Assembly (NCBI GenBank): GCA_034440635.1
Contig: JAOTON010002089.1
Span: 186,001-250,000, forward strand
DNA: 64,000 nt
Source of the DNA: Lepas anatifera
Lineage: Eukaryota > Arthropoda > Thecostraca > Lepadidae
Direction of reading: 5' to 3'
The notes under the pieces were generated by a model. That model was not told where the DNA came from and made no database searches. It was given only the letters and a program-made list of their open reading frames with translations. Positions 35,436 to 46,396 of this stretch are shown here, piece by piece (position 1 is the stretch's first letter; each line of letters starts with the position of its first letter). The position numbers were made by a program, and so were the translations under genes.

Positions 35436-38400
35436 ATTTTACCCTTTTTCCGGTAAGAAAAAACTGCCATAAAGGCAATAAGTACTTATTCCGTCTTTTC
35501 TTCACGTGGACGTAGTCCACGCTTTCGACTTTTACTTTCAATGCAAACAGCAATGTCCCAGAGAAAGAGTCGGAACTGGTAGAACGAAGACATGGACAAA
35601 CAATAACCACATTCTTTAAATGCACCCGTATCAATTATTCTAAGGGTCGGGTCGCGAAGCCATCTGAATGGTAAAAAGGATGTCCAGCCCTAATAATATC
35701 ATGGGGACTGGCAAACACTGATCTAAGAAATAATGGAGCGAAAATGATCCGCCTTCGCGATAAATGCATCAGGAACATTCCAACTACGAGTACCGCATTC
35801 GCACGTCCTTGTCCTGTAGACCACGCCATCGCTTTTGGCAGGACTGGAAACACGAGTAACGGGCGCAGCCACTCTGAAATATGCACTTTGCTGCAACGCC
35901 ATCTGCACCACTGAATAATGGAAACTGAAAACGGGTCTTACTCGAGACAGGCACGTCGCAATGCACTCGTGGGATACGGGGAGTCAAGCTCCAAAAACGC
36001 ACCTGCGACACAAGCGGAACAAACCAACTAACTGGGGACAGTTCGGCTGTATTTCACATACACGACGCTTTACGTCGTGATTGAGTGGTTTATTTGATAC
36101 TTTGGCAGATGATTGACATGATTTGATTTATTTGATACCGAGACTCTTGATCCTCTAAAATTTCTTGTCAACTTCCGAGCTTAGCGGTTCGGTATACAAT
36201 CGTATCACACACATTGATGACTACAAATGGTATGCATAGCTCTATGGGTTCGCGCGATCCGTTCAGCAAGACAGCGACGTGATTTTTCAGCGAGGCGCCC
36301 AGGGAAGCCCACCGGATCGGCTTTGGGCACGCGTCCCCTGTGGAGCAGGGTCCATGACTCAAAGCTCGCAGTTGCTGCGGCAGGCTGATGCAAACGTGAC
36401 AGATGGCGCAGAATCGCCAACAGGGCGGTCGGAGCGGCCGCAGACCCGCTGCGGCCTCGAGGAGACAGCACGACTCCTGCGGCGGCCTCAATCCAGCCCA
36501 TGTTGCATCAGGTGACGGAAAGACAAACGAAGCGTGGTGACAGACTCGAGCTTCCGTATGTTTCGCAGATGTGCCGCCGCAGCTGTCGCGCCGCAGACAC
36601 AAAGAAGTAGCGCCCACGCTGGATGGAGCGTTCGTGGGACATTTTCCCGACTTGGCAGGCTAGCCAGTGAATTTTCCAGTCTTGCATCAGCCGCTCCAAC
36701 AAATACTGTTCTTGCACCTCTTGCAAGGGAGGTTCGATTGAGTCGTTATCCACGTTTGAACGGGTGATTTATGACGGTGGTCCATAAAACTGAGAATGCT
36801 GCAGAATAACATCTTAGAGGCAGAAAAGTTTGCATTCAATTGACTAAACAATAGACTTCCCTGGCACTACACTGAAAAATAGCAGAATAGATATGCCAGC
36901 GTGGAAGTGAAATAGCACAACATATATTTGCCAGGAATCTTGGCTTCCGGCGAAACAGTAGATAGCTTGTGTGTCTAACATCACACAGAGGAAAACGCGC
37001 CGATCAGCACGGGGCTCACTCAGCTACGTCATCGGACAGCACCAGCGGAAACAACTCCAGAACGATACCTTCTCCCCATCTTCCTGCCTCACGCACCGCT
37101 CTCTACACTGCAGGTTCCAGTCAGCACTGCCCGGCAGGCGCGACATATACGTGCGGAGTTGCGCCCGGTCCCGGGGCATCACAGACAGCATGTTGTGACA
37201 CTAGGCGACGTAACTGACTCGGTTGAGTTCGCCAGCCTGAGCTCCTCCGGGACCGGCGCTCCATATCGCGTGCACGCCACAGGCGACAAGTGGGAGCCTC
37301 AACGGTGAACTATTGAAACGCCAGTCACGGTTCCACGACATAGGGCAGCCCCAGGGAATGGTCGTGCTCGCTCGCGGTAATGAAAGGGGGTTCAATGCAG
37401 TGAGCTGGCGGAGTTGAAACTAAAACAGGGAAGGAACCAAGCCGAAAGGTACAATATCAACACTGACTTTCAAACCCGACCCGGATTGCCTGTAAACTGC
37501 CAATATGTCGAGCAGGAGATTGATCATCTGGTTGAATTTTTGGAGCATGTTCAAAGCCGCCAACATCTGCCATGCAAGCTCTCCTGACAGGGTTAATGAA
37601 TACCTGATGAAGATCAAACAATACGACAGATCTGCCCTAGCCGGATTTTCAAACCCTGGATATGCCCACCTTACACTCTTGATGAGACAAAAGTGAGAAG
37701 GGCTTACTGTACGAGAAAGAGCTATGGGGCGTAATGATCGAGAAATTAAAATGAGTTTGAAAGTTTTACATGCCCGGAACAGCTTGACGCCTTTGCTTGA
37801 ATATCCGAATTCACACGTATAGATTCATACGAATAGGATAGATTACACTATACGGGCATTAGTTTCCATCTTTGGGAAAAAATTGGGCAGGTGTCCCAAT
37901 ATTGTCGACATTGATCCGACGCACCATTCATCCACACCTGAATCATTCGCTGTCAGTTATTACCCGGAAAGTCTGTTACAGCTGCGTTACTGGTCCAGAC
38001 GCCAGAGTCGACCCTCACGCACTGGCCGGCAAAGGTGCGGATCTGCACGCGAAGGGTGCAAACAGCCGCCATTATTGAGGCCACAGAGGCAGTGATGATG
38101 CAACAGGGCCCGGCCGTCTGGGTGCCGGGCCATATGTCACGCAGTCACAAAAAGACGACGTACATGACCGCAGCAGCGGAGTCCAACACGTGCCTATATA
38201 AAGTCAGAAAAAGTGTGTCGTTTAGCTCGATCGTTTCCTCTCGAGTGTGTAGTAGGGTTTATGTAGATCATGAAGACACGGATGCGACAATTCACCGGAG
38301 CCAAATTGGAAAATACATCTCATTTTCTTCATTCTATAACAACACAAGTGAAAAGTTCAGAACTCTAAAAGGAAAAGCGTACTGGTTGTTTATGCCGGTG

Positions 38401-38548
38401 CTGAGTTCTCCAGAGGCAGCGGACCGGGAGCTGTCTCACAGGCGGAACAGTCCCGGTGTGTCGCATTTTCATATATTTTTTGTCTTATTAGGGCCCCTCC
38501 CAATAGACAGACTGGCCAATTACTGGGAGTATTGTCAGACGTGTTTAA

Positions 38549-38998
38549 AGGGAATGTGGCACCTTGGTCGAATCCTGGAATTTAGTGTAATTAGGCGTAC
38601 TTTTAGTAAAAAAATAATGAAACCACTCATGATTTCTCTGAAAAATGTACCATAAGCTCAATATTTGGTTTTTAAACATACCCCTCTAGAAAAAGAAATA
38701 AATATCAGACTGTGGATGATGTCACGATCTGGCAACCGCTACCATACTTGAAACGCTTCAAGGGCTTCGATTGGCTGATTCTCATCATGACGTCAGCATA
38801 TGTCGTCACACCAGTAGCTCACAACAATGGCCGCCGGCGACGGGGGGCTGAGGGGGGCTGGTGTCAGGTAGGTTTTAGCTTTTTCTACGGAAATATCGAG
38901 TTCCAAGTCAAATGAAATATGGAGTACCGGGTTTTCCGACCTGCTTTACAACTTGGATATCTCAGTTAAAATCACGTTGTGAAGGTGCCACATTCCCT
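38549..38998. mobile_element. Kolobok-like MITE flanked by TTAA
   Basis: A 450-bp element with inverted ends AGGGAATGTGGCACCTT / AAGGTGCCACATTCCCT, one of which is preceded by TTAA (38545-38548) and the other followed by TTAA (38999-39002). TTAA duplication with AGGG-type ends fits Kolobok non-autonomous elements. Its interior carries a perfect TGACGTCA (38788-38795) and an inverted CCAAT box (ATTGG, 38770-38774). It does not code. Confidence 0.75.
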
Positions 38999-39039
38999 TT
39001 AAGGGTTCTTTCCGTCGTGAAGATTGTATGTGCGCGCAC

Positions 39040-39064
39040 GAGAGCGAGAGAGCGAGAGAGAGAG
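39040..39064. repeat. Short (GA)n-rich microsatellite
   Basis: AGAGCGAGAGAGCGAGAGAG-type repeat just right of the Kolobok-like MITE. Confidence 0.8.
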
Positions 39065-40088
39065 GACCCACGTTAAAAAAATCATCTTAATCTCAATCTG
39101 ATGACTGGCGATGCAGCTACCCGGCCCCCATCGACATCAGAAGCCACCACGCCAGTCGACGGAGGCGGCGCCAACCGGTGGCGTCTGCCCGCGGAGGCCC
39201 CACACACCTCTCAGTCCGACCACGGACACTCCGAACGTTCCACGAGTAGCACCAGGGGCCAGGCGTCCGCTGCATAAGGTCGTCCAAGAAGAAGATCCTC
39301 CCAGTGTTGAGGGCATAAGCTTGTCTGCTGAGTGATTGACAACTGGAACAGTCCATTGTCCGTGGCTGGGAATATGCAACGCAACCAATCCCAAGTTCGA
39401 TTCCTGTCTTGAAGCATTTAGTATGAACACACCCTCTGTACGCTGTGGGAAATGGTTCCTCGACTGCCTACCTCAACATACGTAGGGCTTTGTACAAAAG
39501 GCTTCAACAGTCATGCTCTTATATTTGTCTGACTGGCCGCGAACAACGAGTAACGAGGTATGACTCGCCAGAAGTGACGAATTCTCCACCTTGCAAAGAC
39601 AGAGACTGGAGGCAAACCGGAGGTGGGACGTGGAACTACCGAGGATCATGACAACAGCTTTCGTGGACACTTCCTCCGCCTCGAGAGGGTCACACTCCAC
39701 CACTTCCTCCTGCATCGGTTACTGGTCATCCCGGAACACAGAGTGAAAATGAGGCAAGGACAAATGATGTAACACAAGTCCGCTTGGATGTGACACGACA
39801 AATTAAAAACTGCAGCAGCACAAAGGCGCGTCCTCGATGGTAGCCACAGCGAGGCCACTGGAAAACTCGCTGATGCAAGAGACCCTAATTGATGAGTCCA
39901 GATTCAGCCAGCGATGGTGCGACAGGCGGCGCAGAACAGCGCCGGATGCGCCACAGCTGAGACAGCTGCGGTGGCGCGGTACGACGCCCTCGAGCAAAAA
40001 CGCCGGAGAATTCAGACGGCACAGTAAGGCCGGCTGACGACAGGCGGGGGACGCACGGGCAGCGAAGGATAAAGAGCGTGTCAAGAAG

Positions 40089-40715
40089 TCACCGGGATAC
40101 TGCCTCTCTGAAATCATGAAATGTTTTCGCACGCGAGAGCCTATTGGTCACATTTATCGTGAGCTTAACTTGGTTGTTTGGCCATTTTCCGCATTCAAAA
40201 GCTCCATTCATGAGCATTGTAGAGTTCTGAGGTCTAAAAATGAGGTATTCGTCTGAAACAGTTATCATTCGTATTTGATCAACCGATGGATATTCCACTA
40301 CTGAAGAGCATACGGGCACGATACTTCCAAGAATTATCATGGAACTAAAACAAAACTGAAAACAGACATGTTCGTAACACCATTCTTGCACCATCTGCAG
40401 CATGTACGGAGTGACCAGACACCCGTCGAAGGCAGACAGGTCAGTCTGTGAATTTGATTTTGGACGTCTGCAGCTGCCTTGGCAACACCCGGAGGCAGAC
40501 GACCCGGCGATAAGGGGTGCGAGGACCGCCGGCACGTGTCTCAGACAGACCGGTGACCTCCAGCTGACCTGATTCTCACCCCAGCCATCCAGTCCCCACT
40601 GACACGCAGAGTAACACATTCGGCGATAACGAGACGCGTATGTATATGACAGGTGGCAGACGCACAAGATTACCATCCCATAAAGGAGCACTACAGAAAT
40701 ATTTCCCCTCAACAT
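40089..40715 (-). CDS. Unrecognised 208-codon frame with signal-peptide-like start
   Basis: The longest open frame in the window that is neither repeat-derived nor a shadow of an identified exon. I do not recognise a family. The N-terminus (MLRGNISVVLLYGMVILCV) is basic then strongly hydrophobic, as in a secretory signal. The rest is cysteine-rich (about 15 Cys) with a second hydrophobic patch (FSSMIILGSIVPVC) and three N-glycosylation sequons (NIS, NST, NVT). It lies in the large intron of the calexcitin-like gene, on the same strand. No promoter or poly(A) site was identified. It may be a chance frame. Confidence 0.15.
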   Translation of the reverse strand: MLRGNISVVLLYGMVILCVCHLSYTYASRYRRMCYSACQWGLDGWGENQVSWRSPVCLRHVPAVLAPLIAGSSASGCCQGSCRRPKSNSQTDLSAFDGCLVTPYMLQMVQEWCYEHVCFQFCFSSMIILGSIVPVCSSVVEYPSVDQIRMITVSDEYLIFRPQNSTMLMNGAFECGKWPNNQVKLTINVTNRLSRAKTFHDFREAVSR

Positions 40716-40954
40716 GGAGCACCGCTGAAAACCGGTCGGGCTCTCTGAGAATAGCTCATCGATAACTTCGTTGAGACATCAAATCCAAGACCTCAACTTG
40801 CATTGACTTCGACTAAATCTGGAAGAAAAAAGTTACCTTGAGTGTCGTAGATGTCGGGTGAAAACATTCGGTAGCATGATATATTATTAGAATTCCGGAG
40901 CTACCATTTGCTATTGATAGATGACTTTAGAATCTGCTGCGCCACTTAGTCTAG

Positions 40955-41031
40955 TTGTGACCAGCGCAGCTCGGGGGTAGCATTTCCAATTCCTGAACTT
41001 TAGGTCCCGGGTTCAAATCCCGAGGCTATCC
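40955..41031 (+). pseudogene. tRNA-like sequence (possible SINE head)
   Basis: GCAGCTCGGGGGTAGCATTT resembles a tRNA D-arm/A box, and GGTCCCGGGTTCAAATCCCGA is a good T-arm/B box. The anticodon stem between them does not pair well and the acceptor stem is weak. Probably a decayed tRNA or a tRNA-derived SINE; the sequence to its right has no clear repeat end. Confidence 0.3.
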
Positions 41032-41375
41032 GGGCGCGGGGTGGGTCCCCGCACTTCGTTATCATGCCACTAATGGGACATTACAATCAGCCGTCTGTGC
41101 CCTGGAGTTCCTCGCCGAAAGCGAGAACCTGGACAAAAAGCCCCAATATTGGCGAAAGCCCTGACAACGGAGAAACATCAGTTCGACTTTGTGGGTGACA
41201 GCGACCAGCACCGCGCTGATCTTCCGAAGGTCAGGACTGAGTTATCATGCAAGCCCACAGAGGGACTGATTTTTCATACTCCAGACAGACTGGCCCTATC
41301 AAGACAGATCCCGCGGAAATGATTTTACAGCAGGCCAAGACGGACTGAGGTAGAAGATGTTCCCGACGGACTAAC

Positions 41376-41528
41376 CTTGTAGAAGAAGGCCCAGACGGGC
41401 ATCTGGTTCTTCTCGGTGGTCTTGTAGGCCGGTTGGTTGATGGCCTGCTGGAGGGACCGGACAAACTGCTCCTGGGTGACCGCCCGGTGCGGGTCTCCCA
41501 ACTCGCCCAGCCAGTACTCCCACAGCTT
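41376..41528 (-). CDS. Calexcitin-like protein, exon with degenerate EF-hand 2
   Basis: A 153-nt exon of 51 residues, from KLWEYWLGELGDPHR to MPVWAFFYK, in phase 0 at both ends. The minus-strand acceptor is TTTCCAG before AAG and the donor is GTTAGT after AAG. It joins in frame to the exons on both sides. In calexcitins this part carries the second EF-hand. Here the loop region (about GDPHRAVTQEQF) lacks the acidic residues needed to bind calcium, while helix residues such as QEQFVRSL are kept, so EF-hand 2 is structural only. The MPVWAFFYK end corresponds to the WL..YM type segment that leads into EF-hand 3 in squid calexcitin (recalled, not aligned by tool). The 1.7 kb intron before it and the 33.7 kb intron after it are very unequal. 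Confidence 0.85.
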
Positions 41529-43240
41529 CTGGAAACGACAGCACCGGCACCCGTCAGACCACGGACACTACCCCAGCAAACTGTCCGCAGCCAGCACCTT
41601 GCTCTAGCACGCAAGAATCGCGCCTCTTTCAGGGATTTAGCACGGCCAGCCAGGCGTGAGGTCGACAAGGTTCAAAATCCATACACACTCAATAAAACAC
41701 GACTGTGTGTGAGTCAGTGGCCGGGGGAGTATCGGCCGTCTGACTGGTGCTGGCGAAAGCGACGTCCGTGACCCTTTCGATCGCTCAGTAGCATTGCCAC
41801 ACCAGTCACGGAGTCAACAGGTTGGAGCCGACCCAGTACCAGCCTCCGGCACCAGCGTGGCCAGCTGTCAGCACACAACTCCTTCCCATTGCCATCAGTG
41901 TGAGGGACCGCCCGTGACCCCTCCCGTGACACCACCGGGTCGCCGCCATTGGTTTCTAGCCACGCTGGCGCAAGGATACTTAGCATACCTGCCGACGGAG
42001 AACCGCGCCCACAGAGCCCCTCCTAGTGCTGGGGCTATTGAAATTTTAGTGTGCCCACAATTTGAGCATACGAATCGGTTTTGGGTAAACCATTAACACT
42101 ATGATACTATACTTCACTATAATCATAGGGAGGACCACCGTGACCACCACTGGGGCTAAAGTCGCTGTGATACCTGAAGTCGCGTGAAGGACGCTTTGGA
42201 GTCCGCTCCCCCATCCGTCCTTAAATTATTATCTGGGCTGTGCCACTGGTGGCTGGGGGGGCACTCACACAGGCTCGTTCGCCAAGAAATGAGAGCCGAG
42301 GACCACTCGAATTGTTTGCGCGTCGTTCGGGAGCGTGTATACGGTGCAGTCATGTAGTCATGAGTGCTCACAAGTCTGCCCTGAAGTGATGAAACCCGAG
42401 TCACAGACCTGTCCTCGGCGCATGCTTCGGCGGGTCAGAATGACGTTCTGACCTTCTATCTATAGAGCGCGCTACATTCCTAACAGATTCCTCTTTTAAA
42501 AAAATCTGCACACACATTCCACAAATAAAAAGACGAGAGCAGGTTTCTAGGAGCTCCGGCGGCACTACGAGGGCTAAAAGTTCTGCGTCAAACGCACGCT
42601 GATACCACGCAGGAAACATGACAAATGATGTAGCCAAATTTCCCGTTAATGTTCACGCCTCTATCTCTACACCAGCGAGTTAACTTCGCACAATGACTGG
42701 GTGGGCTGCACACGACCACGGTGGCAGCAGTCCTCACGCGCCGGACGGATAAACGGGGACGGCGCGATCGATAACGTCGAACGTCATCGTCACAGCAATC
42801 AATCGCGCAAACGCACTCGGCTTAGGGTAATTACAGTAGTCTGATTTATAGGCTGGTTTGCCAGGTATTTGCAAACATGCTAAGATGCGGCACAGAACAA
42901 CGATAGACAGAGTGTGTAACGTTGCTTCTTTTTCCGCAGTTGATACAGCGAGACTGCGCAGTCCTGCACAAAGTCACCTTGAAATAGAAGAAACTCTGCG
43001 CAGAAGCATTGAAAAATAGTACGAGCAAATGTTTCTAACCCCACCCAACAAGCATCGACATATCCCGTTTCCCGACACTATTTCCATTTTGGGGCGTTTT
43101 ATCGGAATCGATTAAAACTCAACAAACCACAGCACTCGATGGGAGCAGCACGAATTTTTAAGAAGAAAAAGAAAATGAAGCCTGGTGAAAATGCTACGAG
43201 AGTAACAACAGAGATACCTTCCCCACCCGGCGCAGCCTAC
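41529..43240 (-). other. 1.7 kb intron of the calexcitin-like gene
   Basis: Donor GTAGGC follows exon base 43241 and acceptor TTTCCAG precedes exon base 41528, reading the minus strand. No transposon ends or further exon were recognised in it. Confidence 0.8.
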
Positions 43241-43409
43241 CTTGAAGTTAAGCATGGCGTCCACCTCCTCCTTCATGCCGAGGCCGGATATCTTACAGAG
43301 TCGGGTCTGAACGCGCACGTAGTCCGTCCAGTCGATCTTGCCGTCGCTGTCGGTGTCGTGCAGTCGGAACAGCGTCACCATCTTCCGCTTCCAGAACTTC
43401 ACTGGAGCC
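43241..43409 (-). CDS. Calexcitin-like EF-hand protein, exon with EF-hand 1
   Basis: First recognisable coding exon of a four-EF-hand calcium-binding protein. Calexcitins and sarcoplasmic calcium-binding proteins are cytosolic calcium buffers or sensors of about 190-200 residues in invertebrate muscle and neurons. The exon gives one partial codon plus 56 residues, beginning APVKFWKRKMVTLF and ending AMLNFK. The loop DTDSDGKIDWTD (Asp at 1, 3, 5, Gly6, Ile8, Asp12) is a canonical calcium-binding loop, and the basic aromatic stretch before it matches the family's N-terminal helix. On the minus strand the exon is preceded by a pyrimidine tract ending TTCCAG and followed by GTAGGC after codon AAG, so it ends in phase 0. 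It starts with the last base of a split codon, so a small upstream exon carrying the start codon must exist; I did not find it. Family assignment is by recalled motif pattern; exon identity is firm, exact subfamily less so. Confidence 0.85.
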
Positions 43410-44982
43410 CTGGAACAGAGAGCACGGGCGCGCTCAGTGCCAGGCCAGAGGCGAGGTTAGACACTCGGGGGATGCTCGATCGTTCTACGATAAGGTTAAG
43501 CCAAGACAGGCGTCAATCCTCCCGTCTGGTTTGCATCAAGTTGGGAATGTTCAGGCTCAAAGCAAAACAACCCGGCCATTGTGCCAGCCCAGCCGAAGCC
43601 AAGTTGTAGACATATTGTTTTGTTAATTTCACACATTTCCAACTAACTTGTCCCACGTTGTATTTGTGTTTTGTGTTTATTCAGGCATAATGAGCAACAG
43701 GAAATGTTTCACACCTAGAGCTCAAGTCAAGGTATATGCGTGTAAAGAAAACTTGCCTAATTACAGGCCGTTATAAAATGACCCATTCCTAAAAATATAA
43801 AATTGATGAACAAGTCAGATAGAATACGATGACAATATTTATATGTATGCAAGTATACTCACTCTAAAATTAGAGCAATACACGATAAAAAGCAGAGCTA
43901 TTTACTTACAGGCAGTACAATTCCTCGCACAGTACCTCAGTGTTCTCTTTTTCTAGCCATCAATGTTAATCTCTGAGGGGTTACCGTATCACTGCCTGGG
44001 ATTCGCAGTACATCGCAGGGCCTGCAACAGCTTAATTTGTTGAACGCACTGAGCTTTTCTTGGCACCTCGTGCGAGCTGATTTATCACCTGGACAGGAAA
44101 AGCTTACGGGAGGGTACCTCCCCTGAGACCAGCCTATGTTCACCAAGCGAGAAGGATGGGGAAGGGGAAGAGCCACAACTCGTCCTTATTTCGTTCCGGT
44201 TTAAGTAATCCAGGTCTTATGTAACTTTTGCCTGTCAGTTTCTGCGTTCGGCGCGCACAGAGCCAAAACGTAGCAGCATCAGCTGTTGCAGTTAGTGAGG
44301 CAACACTTCAGGAAGCCTAGTCGACTGGGAAGCATGTTTCAAACTGGGTCACTTACGGCTTGACGCAGAGCAGCAAGGTTCAAGTTTTGGTAGCTGATCG
44401 TAAGAAAGTCAACAAAAAGGAAAGAAATAGGTTCATTACTGAGTGGGTCGTGCGACGAGCCAAGCACATCAACCGCTGTGCGATAAATATGGATCTATCC
44501 GGTTTCATGTGCTTATTCCGTGCTTTGGAGCGTGCGATCGCCTCACGCACCAAAGCTATGAAACAGTGAACCTACTGCTCTGCCCACCCTCGCGAGGGAC
44601 TATACCCAGCTGTTTGATTCCCAGTGTAGTACACAACCGCTGGTTCAAAAGTGCTCGGCGCGATAGTTAGAAGGTCCTACGCGAACAGTGTTATTGCTAT
44701 TGCATCATTGACTGTAATCTTAGTACGACAGATAACAGGGTGGTGAGGGTAGGAGGCCGCAGACGTACACATAGCCGCGGCCTTCGACTTTGTTTTGACT
44801 GTGGCGTGCCTTAAAAAGTTTCATTCATAAAACCAAGACCATGAAGTACGAATTACAATGGCAGCTCTCTGCCCCGACCTTCGGCTTGCATAAATCAGAG
44901 CCTGTCATACTTCCACATCACGTTTCATTTCACTTTCACCAGCTTGCCAGGAATAAGGCGGAAAAACGAAAGCAGTTCGTCA

Positions 44983-45127
44983 CACTGGTGGATGCAGAGG
45001 GGGACAAGGGCAAGGGGCCATTGCCACCCCCAAAAATGGCAAATCTGTGGCCGATCTCCTTAAAAACACTGTTTTTACTATTTCCCTCGAGTTGCCCCCC
45101 CCAAACGCACTTCTGCGTCCGCCCCTG
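44983..45127. mobile_element. hAT-like MITE, CAGGGGCGGACGCAG family, short copy
   Basis: A 145-bp element with left end CACTGGTGGATGCAG and right end CTGCGTCCGCCCCTG. Exact 8-bp target duplications GTTCGTCA lie at 44975-44982 and 45128-45135. Confidence 0.83.
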
Positions 45128-45682
45128 GTTCGTCACATTTCCTTGCTTCTTGCTGTACCTTTCCTAGAGAACCTGCAGATGCTAGCGGATTACGTCCTAC
45201 CTCATTAGAAGCTTACATGGTTTTAATGCGCTTTCAGACGTTAAATAGCGATGATCCAGCATGCGTTTAAAAAGATGGAATCTGAGTCGAAATAGCACAA
45301 AGCTGATTCGGCTCAAACATCCAATTTCCGCAGTTCCCAAGGTCATTATAATAGTGTGCCAAGGTTGGGAAAGTCACATAAACGTATCATCATTATTTGG
45401 GGTTTTAGGGCGATTGCCATTAATTTGTCCAAACAAAAGGAAGGTGATTAAACTCGAGCCAACTTTTTTTGACTGGGTCAAAAGAGTATGCCCGGTATTA
45501 TAATATGATTATGATATTAGCTGCTATGGTTATTAGATCAAAGACTATGCTCAATTACAGGATTTAGTGATGTTTGAACACAAGAAACCAGCTTTACGTG
45601 AGTTCCTACTTTCGGCCTGGTCTAAACAATTACTGATTCTGTTTCCTCAGTCCCAACTTTCGTATGCAATATGTATCCCTCC

Positions 45683-46008
45683 CATTGGCGGACGCAGGGG
45701 GGCCATTCCGGCCATGCCCCCCCAAAGCGCTGCATGGGGGCCAAACTATCTTTTGCCCCCCCAAACGCCGGATAAATTTTTAAAAAAAGGTATTTACACT
45801 AGGTCTGCAGAGCAAAAAATTATTCGCTCCCACCCCCGGAGGGCGATCATGTACTTGGAGAGGTAGCTTATACTAGGTCTGTCTAGCACTGAAAAAGGGT
45901 GTTTACACTAGGTCTGTAGAGCAAAAAAAAACTGCTTCCACCCCCCCCCCAGGAGAGGAGGCAGACATGGGTTTGGCCCCCCAAAACTCGGGTCTGCGTC
46001 CGCCCCTG
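45683..46008. mobile_element. hAT-like MITE, CAGGGGCGGACGCAG family, copy 2
   Basis: A 326-bp element with left end CATTGGCGGACGCAG, right end CTGCGTCCGCCCCTG and exact 8-bp TSDs ATCCCTCC (45675-45682 and 46009-46016). It is inverted relative to the copy at 34268. The internal segment ACACTAGGTCTG-AGAGCAAAAAA occurs twice, so part of the interior has been duplicated compared with that copy. Confidence 0.87.
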
Positions 46009-46332
46009 ATCCCTCCTGAAATTGTGACAACCAAGTAGCAGTCTAGCAGGTACTGTTCAACTTAATAATTCGAGTAAGAAATTCAAACAGTTGCGTGCCA
46101 ATTAAAGATGACCGGTGTCGGCGGTTGTCATTAGCCGCACGCCGAACAACACTTCCACCCAGCCAGGGACAAAACCCAGCACAAATAAACAAACGCCAGA
46201 TGGCAGTAAAAAACAGCTTGGTTTATTCCAGCTTTCAGAGGACCAGTATACAACGGAGGGAGGAGCGGCACAAAAAAACGACGAAAAAACGGAAAGGCTG
46301 CAAAGTCTCTGGTATCAAAACTACCCCGAATC

Positions 46333-46335
<3 letters not shown>

Positions 46336-46395
<60 letters not shown>
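46336..46395. repeat. (TA)n microsatellite
   Basis: About 30 uninterrupted TA repeats. Confidence 0.95.

Positions 46396-46396
<1 letters not shown>

Noticed and set aside
38035..38655. 206-codon plus-strand frame
   Set aside because: It runs into the left end of the Kolobok-like MITE and has no domain-like composition.
39360..39420. AAGTTCGATTCC considered as a tRNA T-arm
   Set aside because: No acceptable A box or cloverleaf could be formed around it on either strand.
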